64,000 nucleotides of DNA from Rutpela maculata. Lineage: Eukaryota > Arthropoda > Insecta > Coleoptera > Cerambycidae. The notes under the pieces are model-generated. The model did no database searches and had not been told where the DNA came from. It was given only the letters and a program-made list of their open reading frames with translations. Below, one piece after another: positions 34,010 to 45,539 of the stretch. A program made the position numbers and the translations under genes. Within the stretch, counting starts at the first letter, position 1; each line of letters opens with the position of its first letter. The stretch spans positions 52,966,843 through 53,030,842 of the forward strand of contig OW386290.2 in NCBI GenBank assembly GCA_936432065.2, read 5' to 3'.

Positions 34010-35272
34010 AACAACAAATAACTAATATTTATTTTCTACAACTTTACACAATGTTAGAGTATGTTTAATGTAAAATTAATACCTACATATCAAATAGAAA
34101 ATATACAAACAATTTCACAGCTTCGCAATTTACTCTAATATACACAGACAATATAATTTACAAACAAAACAAGAATTTATTTAATTGGCAACAAATAGTA
34201 TTACACATAATCCTATTTTATCAATTGAATTGAATCCGTGGTGTTCTTGAGAAGCTACGACTAGCATTCAAAATAAATTAACAAAAGATTCAGTTGTTTT
34301 TGATAAAATAATTCATAGTTATATTTTAGAATTTATCCCCTAACAGTAATACTTATAGAACGTAAGGGCTTTAGATAATTGTTTAAAATGAAATATCACG
34401 TCATAATTGCAAACACTTGTAGCTTGTAAAGTTCATTTAATATATGTTATCATGCAAATATTGTAATTTTGAATCTTGAAATAGTTCTTAGTCGCAAAAA
34501 TGTTCGTTATTCAATTATTTTTAACATATACAGGTGTTCATTTCACTTAATTTTTCTCAAAGTTTTGTCTTCTATGAAAAATGGGTTGGAGCCTGGGCTG
34601 GCCAAAGAGCCCGATAGCAAAATGGTTTCCAGTCCGGACCTGTCCTAACTAGAAAGTAGAGCTGCTCCACTGGCAGAACCACAAAGGGATACATTCAAGA
34701 AGTATTTCATATTTTTTAAACTAAAACATTTGATCCTTATATTTGTTTGTTTTTTTGCGTCCTTATAAGTTGAAGCGTGCGTAAATAGAGAACGGCTGAA
34801 CTTTATTATAAAATTTTTGCAATGGCTTAAGAGTCTCTCAAATTAGGTTTTGGATTTACTAAAAGTACTAAATAATTACTACAATGACAATAAAAGTAAG
34901 AATCTTCTGTCTTTATAGAAAGTATAATTTGCAAAATGGTGAATGATCTGGTTTTAACATAAACCAACATTCTTTACTAGTAAAGTCCAGATAGAGGAAT
35001 GGTAGATGAATTATGCACAAAGCAGGGTTCGTCGTATTCCTCTTGATTTCCAAATATTACCATTAGAGTGTGCGTTCTGAATGACACTGTCGTCATTGCT
35101 AGAAGCGCAGTACTTGCAACAAATGCTGGTGAAGGGAACTATGTTTAAATTGAAGAATCCCCACCGCTGCGACAAGTATCCAGAGTCATTCACAGACTGA
35201 TTTCGAGTTTTTTTTTGGCTCTCGTCAGTGCGAGGCAGACTCGGATACCTTTAGCGCTGCGGGTTCCTTGCT
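34010..35272 (-). other. Candidate host 3'-terminal exon and UTR
   Basis: This 1.26-kb stretch lacks the repeats seen elsewhere. On the minus strand it ends in AATAAA (34028-34033) followed by a GT-rich block, the normal layout of a polyadenylation site. An acceptor-like TTTATTAAG lies at 35273; the frame after it would give SKEPAALKVSESASH and a stop at 35225. Another minus frame stays open from about 35249 to 35011 (YPSLPRTDESQKK, NDSGYLSQRWGFFNLN). No family recognised. A same-strand gene such as the Kir channel at 58.9 kb, whose last exon is not found nearby, is one possible owner, but the splice phases I tried do not prove it. Confidence 0.3.
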
Positions 35273-35459
35273 CTTAATAAAGTCGAGTAATACAAAGTTA
35301 GGTACAGATGGTTAGTCCATTAGTTTTCGTTGTTACACGAAGATGTTTTCTTGGAAAAACTTATCATTTAATAAATTTCTCGTCATAGAGCCATACGCTA
35401 AATTTTTAGGTCAGGCTTTGTAATGAGGTTAATTCTGACGAATATAATAAAAATCATGG

Positions 35460-36240
35460 ATGGATCAAGTAAAATCTTCGAATGAGGATAATTCTGGAGC
35501 GTCTGATAACAGAGATCCTGAATTCTCGTCAAGTTTAGATGAACTTAGCGACTCAGAAGAAAGCTTTGCCCCTCGATTAAAATATTAAGTTCAAACTCTC
35601 TCCAAGAGTAGCAATGGGGCAAGCAGGATATTGTGAACGATGAACTTAGCGACTCAGAAGAAAGCTTTGCCCCTCGATTAAAATATTAAGTTCAAACTCT
35701 CTCCAAGAGTAGCAATGGGGCAAGCAGGATATTGTGAACGACATTCCAGATCATTTCGATAACCGTTCTGCAGCACTGACAATGAATTATAAAAATTTAC
35801 CGTTTTCATATAAATTTTTCAAATGGTGATGAACTGACGACATCGCGAGTTTGTCTCTGATACGCGAAAATATATGAAGTAGAAAGTTAGTAAATAACCA
35901 TGGACTTCAATCAAAAGATAATAATCGATTGTCTCATTTCCATAAGCTAAATAATGATGAACTGAAAAATTTTATAAGCTTTGGTCTCCTACGGGCGCAA
36001 TTGCCTTTTTCTGAAAAATATATTTCCGCATGACCCCCTTGTACTATCATCCAGTATTTATGAAAATAATGACTGGGTGTCGTTTCAAACAACTGCTAAA
36101 TTGTGCTAGAATGGAGAATTTTCATCAGAATATGTATTCATCAAGTATCTGCTTCTGTACAATATATCACAAGAAGAAAGCCTAATATGGAAATATGGAA
36201 CAAAGTTTGTGGAACTATGTTCCCTACTGGCAAATAGAAA
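35460..36240 (+). pseudogene. PiggyBac-like transposase remnant
   Basis: An ATG at 35460 opens 43 codons of acidic sequence (MDQVKSSNEDNSG, SSLDELSDSEESF), typical of piggyBac-type N-termini, and stops at about 35588. After a 101-bp tandem duplication, frames alternate through KFFKW..TDDIASL, VSDTRKYMK and LNNDELKNFISFGLL, resembling the F..FF..E.......TN.Y and EEIK.FLG..L order. Many stops. No DDD catalytic core was located, so the call is tentative. Confidence 0.35.
35538..35739. repeat. Perfect 101-bp tandem duplication
   Basis: The bases from GATGAACTTAGCGACTC to GGATATTGTGAAC occur twice head-to-tail (35538-35638 and 35639-35739) with no difference seen. It is either very recent or an assembly artefact. 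Confidence 0.9.
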
Positions 36241-36640
36241 TCTGAAACAATTTTTTTTTCGCCTCATGGAGCGGAGTGCTATTAAAAATCTGAAATAAAA
36301 TTTTTTCGCCTCATGCAAATAAAAATCCAAAAAAAATTTTTTATTGCCTCATTAGAAAAAAATTGTTCGCCTCATAGGGGGAGGGGATGCAAATATAAAT
36401 CCGAAAAAAAATTTTATCGCCTCATGGGGAGGGGTGCTATTAGAAAAATTTTTTTCGCCTCATGGGGGGGGATACCTCATGGGGGGGGGGATGCAAATAT
36501 AAATCCGAAAAAAAATTTTATCGCCTCAGACAGGAATGCTATTAGAAATCCGAAAATAATTTTTTTTCGCCTCACGCGAAAATGCTATTAGAAATCTGAA
36601 AAATATTTTATCGCCTCATGGAGGGTACCTCTCCAAAAAA
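36236..36640. repeat. Degenerate tandem repeat, TTTTTCGCCTCATGGGG type
   Basis: About eight units of roughly 40-60 bases contain TTTT(A/T)TCGCCTCA followed by G-rich sequence and GCTATTAGAAATC(C/T)GAAAA or GCAAATATAAATCC. A GC-rich GCCCCGGGCAACCGTCCGGT block follows at 36683, a sequence seen at ends of insect repeats. Confidence 0.75.
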
Positions 36641-37239
36641 ATTTTTTGCCCTTTGACGCCCCTCCTTTACTCTCAATTTGGCGCCCCGGGCAACCGTCCG
36701 GTTTGCCCGGCCCTTAAGCCGCCCCTGAACAGGGAGTTCAAAATAAGTCCAGAAGATTCCAACTCCCTCAACTTCCTCCCTCGCAACTCCCTCGAAGTTG
36801 TCGTACAGGCGTGCCCTAAGCAAAAAAAGGTCTGGAAGCCTGCGTGTTCCATAGAAACATTTTCCTGACGTGTTACGTGTACGTTTTTTCTAGCATTGTC
36901 AGAATTGTCAAATTTGATTTACATGTCACTTTTTATTTCTTGCAGACTCGAATATACATTTCCTGTTTTATACAAAAGGAATTTATAATTATGTTAATTT
37001 TGTGATAGATTAAAATCTGAGAAATTTAATATAATTTAAACCCAAGATCTTTAAAATACCAACTAAAGTAAGAGAAATATTTCTTAAATTACTGTTAGAA
37101 ATAACATTCTGAATTTTATCAAATTGTTTTTGAAAATAGGAATTGATTAACTAAATTTTAATATGAACCATGACTTTCTTGCATTCTTAAACCTTTTAAA
37201 TTTGTTTTTAATATTAACTTCTCGACTCAGAATGTATCA

Positions 37240-38700
37240 CATTCATATAGAGATTGGTTCATTGTAATACGAATGTTGTGAACTTATACATGGTGTTTCG
37301 AAAAGATTGGGACAACGCTTAGCCATAGATTCTTGGCATCAAAACAAGTCGATTTAACTCAAAAAGTAGTGGTCTAACTCTTTTCGTTTTCAAGATACAG
37401 GGTGGCAAAGTAAAAAAATTGTATTCGTAATTTGTCGCTATCTTGGAGACTATTATACCTATCTACTTGAAAGTTGGTAACGACATGTTTTTCAGGTCGC
37501 TAATTACAATGGTGATATTGCCGATGTCATATTTTATAGATGGCGCTAGTTACAGGACTTTTACGTGACACTTTAAGCCATAACTTTTTTAAGGTTAGGT
37601 TTTGGACATCGTCTTCTATTATAATCGAAACGCAATTTAGTTTCCTAAAGAAAAGGTGTACTTGTTTAAACGCGATAAAATGCACCCTTTCAGAGAAATA
37701 CGCGATTTGCAACTTTGTCACACACCAGTTCGAAGAAATTCAACACCCCCGGTGTTTTGTAAAAATTGGGACAACGCTTGGCGTACACTCTTGACATCAA
37801 AACAAGTCGATTTAACCCAAAAAGTAGCAGTCTAACTCTTTTCGTTTTGAAGATACAGGGTGGTAAAGTAAAAAATTTGTATTCGTATTTTATCTCTATC
37901 TTGGAGAATACTACACGTATCTACACCAAGCACTATTGACGGTTTCAAGACATCATACTTGACGTATACCTACTAGATAACAAACCGCTTTTAGGTACAA
38001 TTGAATTTCCTCGAATTGGTGTGTGATAAAGTTGTAAATCGCGTATTTCTCTGAAAGCGTGCATTTTATTGCGTTTAAACAAGTACACCTTTTCTTTAGG
38101 AAACTAAATTTCGTTTCGATTATAATAGAAGACGATGTCCAAAACCCAACTTCAAAAAAGCTATGGCTTAAAGTGTCATGTAAAAGTCCTGTAACTAGCG
38201 CCATCTATAAAATATGGCATCGACAATATCATCATTGTAATTAGCGACCTAAAAAAACATGTCGTTACCAACTTTCAAGTAGATACGTATAATAGTCTCC
38301 AAGATAGCGACAAATTACTAATACAATTTTTTTACTTTGCCACCTTGTATCTTGAAAACGAAAAGAGTTACTTTTTGAGTTAAATCGACTTGTTTTGATA
38401 TAAAGAATCTACGGCTAAGCGATGTCCCAATCTTTTCGAAACACCCTGTATGTAAAGAAATCATACTCATACCAATTGACGCTTGTCCCTTAAAAGCATT
38501 ATTCCATTCGCGGACTTTAGGCGGAGAGGTAGATATACTGACAGAGCAACCGGGCGACAGCATTGAACAAAAACGTGTTAATCGTCGCGCAACGGAAATC
38601 ATCGTATCTCGAATCGTCTCCTGCTAGTAGACGAAAGTAAACTGGACACATTGTATCTATGTTCGGATTTCGATTGATCAGTCTGAATAGTTCAGTTTTA
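37240..38700. repeat. Dispersed repeat (also at 50725-50890 and 57460-57620) hosting an insertion
   Basis: Flanks of the palindromic element share sequence with other loci: GGT(T/C)CATTGTAAT before it, CCAATTGACGCTTG(T/C)CC after it, as at 50745-50812. Further on, AAT(C)GTCGC....CGGAAAT...CGTATCTCGAATC and TCAACTGGACATATTG-type blocks match 57505-57580. Confidence 0.6.
37289..38448. mobile_element. 1.16-kb palindromic TA-flanked element
   Basis: Ends CATGGTGTTTCGAAAAGATT and (reversed) CAGGGTGTTTCGAAAAGATT, TA on both sides. Arms of about 455 bases (37289-37744 and 38000-38448) are inverted. The spacer holds a third, partial direct copy of the terminal region (about 37757-37925). Related open frames at 37540-37794 and 37953-38204 are the same arm read twice. 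No transposase. Tc1/mariner-type TA insertion is likely. Confidence 0.8.
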
Positions 38701-38709
38701 GACAAGTAC

Positions 38710-39570
38710 TCATATTGCTTATACAAATAAAACATACAGTTTCGCAAAAACACCAATATACTGTAACGTGTAAACACCACAAATATTGATATAATAGGAT
38801 CTCGTAATTTAATACTGCAGAGATAAAACCTTAATAATTATAATTTAATATTTACAAGCTTCTCTGATGTATCAGTCCAGTAATGCTTATGCTAACGAAA
38901 TGCAGCTATTAGATCGCCTATTAAAATAGCATGTATTTTACAGGTACATTATGAATAATGTATAAAACATTAAAGATTTCCCAAACAGATTTTTAACCCT
39001 ACAGTATAACACATTGTCTATTACACTAAAATGATCGACTGTGCCCTATGTAGGAGTACTATCAGTGGTAGGGGGTTCGGTTCCTATTGTATCTAAAAGT
39101 AAAACACTTGTTAGTAAAAAGCTAATATACAATACAGACAAATAAAATTAGAATAAAATAATGATTACGCGGTCAATTTATTTCTCTTACCCGCCCATCA
39201 GTTCAGCAGGCACTAATAGTATATTACATGTCGAGGTGAAAAGTGTTTCATTGTTGTCGAGAGATGAGATAGTCAACTAATTCTCGAGACAGCAATGAAA
39301 CTTTCCACCAAGGTTTGTATACTATTTTATTCACAATCATCTCCATTAAAGAACAAAAAGCCAAAAAAATCGTTAACTAAATTTTTAAATAGCATTTTAT
39401 ATATTTTTTTTCAGGTTGGCAAATGCTTACTTTCCAACCTGAAGTGTCACATTTCAGTCCAATTGTCGAATGAAGTAGAAATGTTATACTTTCCAACTTT
39501 CCAACTCGACGTGTAAGACAATTTGATTATTTCTATATAAGTGTGAATAAAACATATATTTCATTCGTTC
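38710..39570. other. No gene; small inverted repeat
   Basis: AT-rich. A small inverted repeat TTTCATTG.TGTC..GAGA against 39281-39302, and a direct repeat of TTTCCAAC(T/C) near 39430 and 39490. Nothing else supported. Confidence 0.4.
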
Positions 39571-39857
39571 AGTGTTTATAGTCCAATCAATGAATGCCTA
39601 AAAGGAGATTGTAGAGAACATTGACGAGGGGAGAATTTTCCTCTTCGGGGATGTGTTGGGGATAGTTAGGAGGTAAACATACTAAAAGTTCCCGCCCCTA
39701 TCCCCGTTGCTTCTGGGGTGGGGAAGGTTCCTTCGGAAACGATGCGCCCTATGGAAAAATGTAATCTATGCAAAATTAAACATAATTAAATTTCGTACAA
39801 GAATGTTCATATTCATTTTCTTCCTATGTGTTATAGTTTCCGAGATATTCGCCGCTC

Positions 39858-40097
39858 TTAAAAATTCCCCTGGCAGTTCTGACATAAAGGCATGGATACC
39901 TTCTTGTAGCTACATCTGGCACTGCTGCAATCTTTAGTGCACTTGCAAAAAGTCAAGTCTAAATTTTTTTTTGGTGCCGCTGGGTCTTTGGTCAACACCG
40001 CAGCTAGATATTTTGCCTTGTGCTGCTGTTGCAGAACCCTCCAGAATCGACCTAAGTCGAAGACAGAATCAAAATTCGACTTAGGCAAAAATTTCAT
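39858..40097 (-). pseudogene. Cys-rich C-terminal tail of TIR-element gene
   Basis: A 79-codon minus frame: a lead DLGRFWRVLQQQHKAKYLAA, then CKCTKDCSSARCSYKKVSMPLCQNC. The C.C...C....C.......L.C..C pattern matches the tail of the FEN1/XPG-like gene at 18.9 kb (CRCKKGCSSRSCRYGKANLPC). It lies directly inside the left TIR, where the 3' end of the element's gene should be. Upstream parts (40100-40600) have decayed into tandem repeats. Confidence 0.5.
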
Positions 40098-40329
40098 TTA
40101 AGGACATTTTTAAGAGTCTGCAGAGGCTCAGACCAGTCCATAAGGACCGTTATGAGTTCTATAAGGCGTTAGAAATGACCAGGTGAAAATTCGGAGAAAC
40201 ACCGAATTTTCACTTAGGAAAATATGTTTTGGTTCAGGATATGAGAGCGAAAGTATATAATGGCAAAGGATTTATAAATAATATACTTTTTCAGAGGTGC
40301 AACAAAGTTGGACTTTGAAAAATAATATT

Positions 40330-40500
40330 TTTGAAAGTGCGTTGAAATTTGGCTTGAGAAATGATTTATCAAAAGTACGCCAAAATTTCACTTGCAGATT
40401 ATTTTATCAAAACTGCGTCGAAATTTGGCTTGAAAATTAATTTATCAAAAGTACGCCAAAATTTCACGTAAAAATTACTTTTTCAAAAGTACCCCAAAGC
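40330..40500. repeat. 76-bp direct repeat
   Basis: GCGT(T/C)GAAATTTGGCTTGA and then TTTATCAAAAGTACGCCAAA with ATTTCAC recur at 40339 and 40415. Confidence 0.7.
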
Positions 40501-40620
40501 CAGTTTAAAAAGTACTTCGAAAATATACTTTAAAAAATATTAAAATATTTTTCATTTTTATTCCTCCACCAAAGACATTGATCTTTGAGGTACAGTCATT
40601 GAATGTCCTGTTCTAAAGTA

Positions 40621-42016
40621 GGGTAAAGTCACCAGTGAACGAACATGCACCAGTGAATGAACAATTTCACATATATTACAAAATATTAAGGAATTGAACT
40701 ACTGGGCGATAATAATCCTTAATACACCTCAATTTTAGACCATTTTCCCTTGCTGTGATACCATTGGCTAATTTTAGTCATGTGATCCGTTAATTCCATG
40801 ATGGCCTAAAGTTGACATGGTCGCGAACTGTAGTGGTGAGTGGCGTAGCTAGTAAGGCCCTACTGTAGAACCACATGTTTACTAGAATGTTTCTAATTTT
40901 ACCAGAACATGGTGAGTGACCAATTATTTACTACCCTAGTATACAAAGGTGTAAGAACTATGTTTAGATATTCAAAACCGCATAAAGGTTATGTTTTTAT
41001 TTAAATATCGCCGTGTTCATTCACTGGTTCGCGCTTTCGCTAAAAACCAATGAATGAACATTGTGTTCATTCACTGGATTTAGACACAATACCGTGTATT
41101 TCAATGATCTATATATACCAAAATCTTCGGAATTTCAAGCTGAATGTAAAAATATAAGCTAAACCTGCATTTTAACGGTCTATCCAGTAAATGAACGGGG
41201 TGTTTTGGTAGTGTTCATGTAGTGTTCATTCACTGATCTAGCTATGGTGCACCATATCCCAATTAATGAACACACACAGTTTTATGTCTTATTATTACTA
41301 CGTACCTAGCAGATCATTTTTATTTCTTCTAGACGTCTACGTAAACTGATAAAAGGTCGTATGTCCGATTTAGATACTGAGAAAAGGCATAGAATTAGCA
41401 ATTGAGGAGATTACAAGTGGCCAAACTAGCCAAAATGCAGCCTCAAAAAAATACAATATTCCGAACAACAAACTAAGGAATAACGTTCCCTTAGAACATA
41501 AAATGGGACTACCAAGAATCCTGGCTCAAGAAGAGGAAACAAAACTGGAAAATTGATAATGGGGAAAGCCAAACTTGGCTTTCCCATGCTCCACAATGAA
41601 GTCCAACTGGCAGTACAAAAAGCTTTCAAATATCTAAGCCGCGAGAACCCATGTAACGATGACAAACCTGGCAAAAAGTGGTTCAAAGAGACTGCTACCC
41701 CAAAGCCAGCTAATTTCAAAGGTTTTTTTATAGTTAAGGATATAAACAAATATTTCAATATCTAGTTCATTTATTGGATCTTCCGTGTTCATTCAATAGA
41801 ACTTTGTGTTCATTTACTGGGGTTTCCTGTATTTTGTATTTTTATAAGTAATAAAAAAAATTTCAAATTTTTCCATGATGTTGTTTTTAATAGAATCAAT
41901 AATAAATATTTCGTATTTTAAAATTTTCCCTAAGTTTTATAGATTAAAAATACATTGACAATGTAGTCCATAACATCACAACTTCCTTAAATGTTCATTC
42001 ACTGGTGACTTTACCC
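40621..42016 (+). mobile_element. 1.4-kb pogo-like element
   Basis: GGGTAAAGTCACCAGTGAA at the left is inverted as TTCACTGGTGACTTTACCC at the right, with TA duplicated on both sides (40619-40620, 42017-42018). It carries the start of a pogo-type transposase and an unusual number of internal (G)TTCATTCACTGG motifs. Confidence 0.85.
41380..41765 (+). pseudogene. Pogo/Tigger transposase N-terminal part, broken
   Basis: The frame reads GIAIEEITSGQTSQNAASKK with YNIPNNKLRN, a psq-type helix-turn-helix (residues corresponding to A...I..G..S...A...Y.IP...L). It then reads GLPRILAQEEETKLENW-like sequence interrupted by TGA and, in the next frame, KLGFPMLHNEVQLAVQKAF and KPGKKWFK, the CENP-B type second DNA-binding domain. 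The DDE catalytic domain is absent: the frame ends at 41765. This is therefore a deletion derivative of a pogo element. One stop/frame change near 41551. Confidence 0.75.
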
Positions 42017-42019
42017 TAT

Positions 42020-43850
42020 GAGCATAAAATTTTAGCGATGCATTGCATCTAAAAGGCACAACCGACGATTTTGACAAGGCCGGCGTAGAACCGATAAGCA
42101 AAAAATTGATAAAAATCAATGCACATGTACAAGGCCGGTTTCTCGCATAGAAAGAGTTTGGATTAACTCAGCGGCTCGCAAATTGGTCGAGCGCGTTGAG
42201 TAGTTCATACCGTTATAGAGGAAAACGCCTTGTGCATAAAAAACCAAAAATTCAATTTTGCCTAAAAATCGCTCGAAGGTGGGTTGCTGCCATTTCGATA
42301 ATATTGAACAACTGCATAGGGGCAAGTAAGTTGTGGACTAATTGAACGCCAAATAAACTTATGCAGTCATAAGTCCTCATGAATGTGTTTGAGTACGTGA
42401 ACCGCCACGATACAAGAACTGTAAAGCTAAGTATCTCTAGCGAAACTAAATTTATTTAGTAAAACTTTTTTAAGTTAAAATCATTATAAAATTACAAAGA
42501 GTCTAAGACTTCTCTAAAAAGCTCGCATTTTGATTCTGAGAAGGTATGCATGAATCTTTTCTACCTAATCGATCCTTAGCGTGAGCGCTCTCGCTTGTAT
42601 GGTCTGAAAGCCGTTTGTCTTAATTGGGGAAGGCGCGATTCTTACAATAAAAATTTTGCTATAACCCCTTTTTGTATAACCATATCTGTTAAATAAACGG
42701 ATTCTTTGAACTATTGCATCTTAATTGATCTTGAGGCTTGTTGCTAGTCTATAATCCTTGGAATTTTCGTACCGAAAACCGGATGTGTCGAGTTACTGCA
42801 TCACACTCGACCTTCTAGTTGTTGTACGGAGGTTCGATAGGGATTTTTTTATGCGTTTTTCTCAGAAATCCCCGGGTGTGAGTCCGTTATTAGCAGACAA
42901 AAACGTGATCAGCGCGACAAAAATTAATCCCACCGGAGAGAAATTCTGCGATCGGGATTTTTTTATGCATAAATTTAGCTTTTCAAAAGGTACAAAAACC
43001 TAAATCCAGGAATTCACGGCGAGAGAGAGCGCCGTTAAAGATCTGAGGTAGTGCAGCCTTGGTCCATTATTCGGCTAACGCAGTGCATCTTATCTCGAAC
43101 CCGGCTGGGAGGTAGAAGAACGGGGTAACACGCGACTGGCGCCCCCTGAGAAATAAATTGGTGTCGCGTCATTTTGACGCCCGATAGTGCGTTCTTCTAC
43201 ACTCCCAACCCCATTTCTTACTTGTTTCCTCAAGTCTTTTGGTGCTCTTCATCATCACCTCCTCTAGGAACGTACGAAATGCTGCGGTGAGACAATTTAT
43301 GTCTGGAAGAAATTCATCAGCAGATGGGTACGTACGAGAATCGTATATTTCACTATATTTTCATTTTTCTGAGATCAGATTTAAAAAAAAATGGTGTTTT
43401 TTTTTCTTTTGTACTGACGAACGTCAGTGGGTATCCTTCTCTACAGTGTAAATTTGCGCTGTGCAGTTTTTGCGTCGATCCAATACATTTTTTTAGAAAT
43501 TTTAAAATAGCATGGGGCTTACTAAATAAATGATAATTTAATGAAAATTTCAATATTTTTATTTTTATTAAATTTTGGACTTAAGGTTTTTGCACAATTC
43601 TGAACAAGTTTCATTTACAAAATTTCTCGATAAAAAATGCCTAATATGATTTTTTATTTTTTTCCGAATATATTGGTACCGCAGGTGTCTTTGAATTTGT
43701 AGCAGGCGAATGTTTTTATGGTTATAAGTAGACTCTAATTTGTTCTATAATTATAAGAGTGTCTTCATTTTAAGTGAGTCACACTGTGTATATAAGGACA
43801 TATATAGATTTCGAAAAAATATTTCGTTAGTAAATACGTCGAGTGTTGTA
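42020..43850. other. No recognised gene
   Basis: Interior of the 39.6-44.4 kb element. GC-richer parts (42580-43190) with short palindromes such as GTGAGCGCTCTCGCTTG. TGGCGCCCC at about 43138 resembles a retroelement primer site, but no LTR pair was found. Confidence 0.35.
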
Positions 43851-43855
43851 AAATA

Positions 43856-44081
43856 CAGTTCATCTCAAACTTATAGCAACATGACGCCCAGTGTTTCAAT
43901 ACAAAGTTAAGCACTTTATCCTACAAGTAAATTAGCTAGAAGGTTAGAATATGAAGTTGCAATAATAAAGTGTTTAATAAAAACATATTCTAAACTTCTA
44001 GCTAATTTATTTGTAGGATAAAGTGCTTAACTTTGCATTGAAACACTGGGCCTCATGTTGCTATAAGTTTGAGATGAACTG
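43856..44081. mobile_element. 226-bp mariner-type palindromic MITE
   Basis: CAGTTCATCTCAAACTTATA starts both strands. Arms of about 98 bases are almost perfectly complementary around a 30-base loop, with TA at 43854-43855 and 44082-44083. The terminal sequence is typical of mariner-like ends. Confidence 0.9.
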
Positions 44082-44405
44082 TAAAGATAATAATTAATTC
44101 AATTATTAATTATCGATTTTGGCTGGCGAATATCTCGTAAATTATAACACATAGGAAGAAAATGAATATAAACATTTTTGTAGAATATTTAATTATGTTT
44201 AATTTTGCATAGATTACCTTTTTCCGTATGAAGCATCATTTCCGAGTTATAAGCGAAGAATCGAAAAAAGGAACCTTTCCACTCCTCCCCTAAAGCGGCG
44301 GGGCTAGGGGCGGGGCTAGGGGCGGGGACTTTTAGTCACATTCCTGAAGAGGAAAATTCTCCCCTCCTCAATGTCCTCTACAATTCATTCGTTGACTGGA
44401 CCATT

Positions 44406-45010
44406 AGTAAAATTTTGATGAATTAAATTGATTTCACCTACGGAGTATGATTGATTTGATGTGTATAAGCAAATATCTGAATTAGTGTGAGGAATATTTA
44501 TTAATGAAAGTTACTGTATTTTAAACAGTTAGTAAGATATAAACGAAAAATGAATTATAGAACAAAATCACACATATTTTTAAAAAAATACACACTCATA
44601 TTAGTAGGGTAACTAAAGGTTTTAATTGAAAAATAATGCCATATGAATTTTTTTTATAATTAATAAGTAAATGCATCAAAAAAATGTCTCTATATTATGT
44701 GGCGGACTCCTAATTTATAGGGGCTGGATGTCACCCGTTTTGAGGTGGTAGTACCCAAAAAATAATATCTATTGGAACCGAAAGAGAATCGAATTTTGAG
44801 ATAAAAAGTTCGATGCAATTTTTCATATAATTTTATCGAACTGAACAGTCTTTAAGTTATAAGTAATGATTTTAAAATTGCCAGGTATTTTTTTTGTCAC
44901 AGTTTTAAGTAAAAGATCAATTATGGTAAAATATTAAGAGCTACAAAAAATGAATTAATAAAACGATAGTTTTTTCTTTTATTTTAATGAAAACATCTAT
45001 ATTGAAAAAT
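44406..45010. other. No recognised feature
   Basis: AT-rich spacer between two elements. Confidence 0.4.
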
Positions 45011-45539
45011 ATTATACTTCGTTTGGTCACATCCGAATAGAAAACCCTGTAGTCATACTTCCTAAGCTGTTACGCGCAAGTTTTAGAGAGATAAGCGATG
45101 ATTCACCCGTCCCACATGAGCCGACCTTTATCATTATACTTCTTGCGCCATTACAAGCAAGTACTGCTAAGCAACAGCTAACCTAAAATTAAGTGATCAG
45201 TGTAATACAACTAAAAGTAGTGAGTGTGTGCTAAAAACATTCAGTGTCCTGTGCAAGATTAAAGTCCTGTGTTTAACAATACTAGTGACTGTGTGGAAAT
45301 CGTAAAAGGAAAGCCACCGAGTTGAAATTAATAAAAAAGATGAATAAACTAGAAGAAAGGCTGAAAAAAACCGATTCAAGTAAGTAATAATATATATAAG
45401 GTTAGAACAAATTTCAGACAGAGGTATAAGAGGAAAGGAGGGGGATGGAGGAAAATATTAGGCCACTGGCTAATATTTTTGGCATGGGTTGTCAGACGAG
45501 AACAGATCTCACAATACAAAAAAACACCCAGCATAGTTT

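Larger units (their letters stand above)
39579..44405. mobile_element. 4.8-kb TIR element, TAGTCCAATCAATGAATG ends
   Basis: Left 39579-39857 and right 44106-44405 are inverted, about 290 bases. Shared blocks include GGGGAGAATTTTCCTCTTC, ACTAAAAGT(T/C)CCCGCCCCTA, TGCAAAATTAAACATAATTA and TTCTTCCTATGTGTTATA. Just inside the left arm is a minus-strand cysteine-rich gene end. A pogo element and a mariner-type MITE have inserted inside. The ends are clearly related to those of the 52.8-57.4 kb element. Confidence 0.75.

Noticed and set aside
35225..35272. Assigning the SKEPAALKVSESASH tail to the Kir channel
   Set aside because: The splice phase of the Kir donor does not fit this frame, and no homology is known to me.
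37540..38204. Two nearly identical open frames (MALVTGLL...) on opposite strands
   Set aside because: They are the two arms of one palindromic element read in both directions, with no known protein motif.
43130..43150. TGGCGCCCC as a retrotransposon primer binding site
   Set aside because: No LTR pair, polypurine tract or gag-pol nearby.
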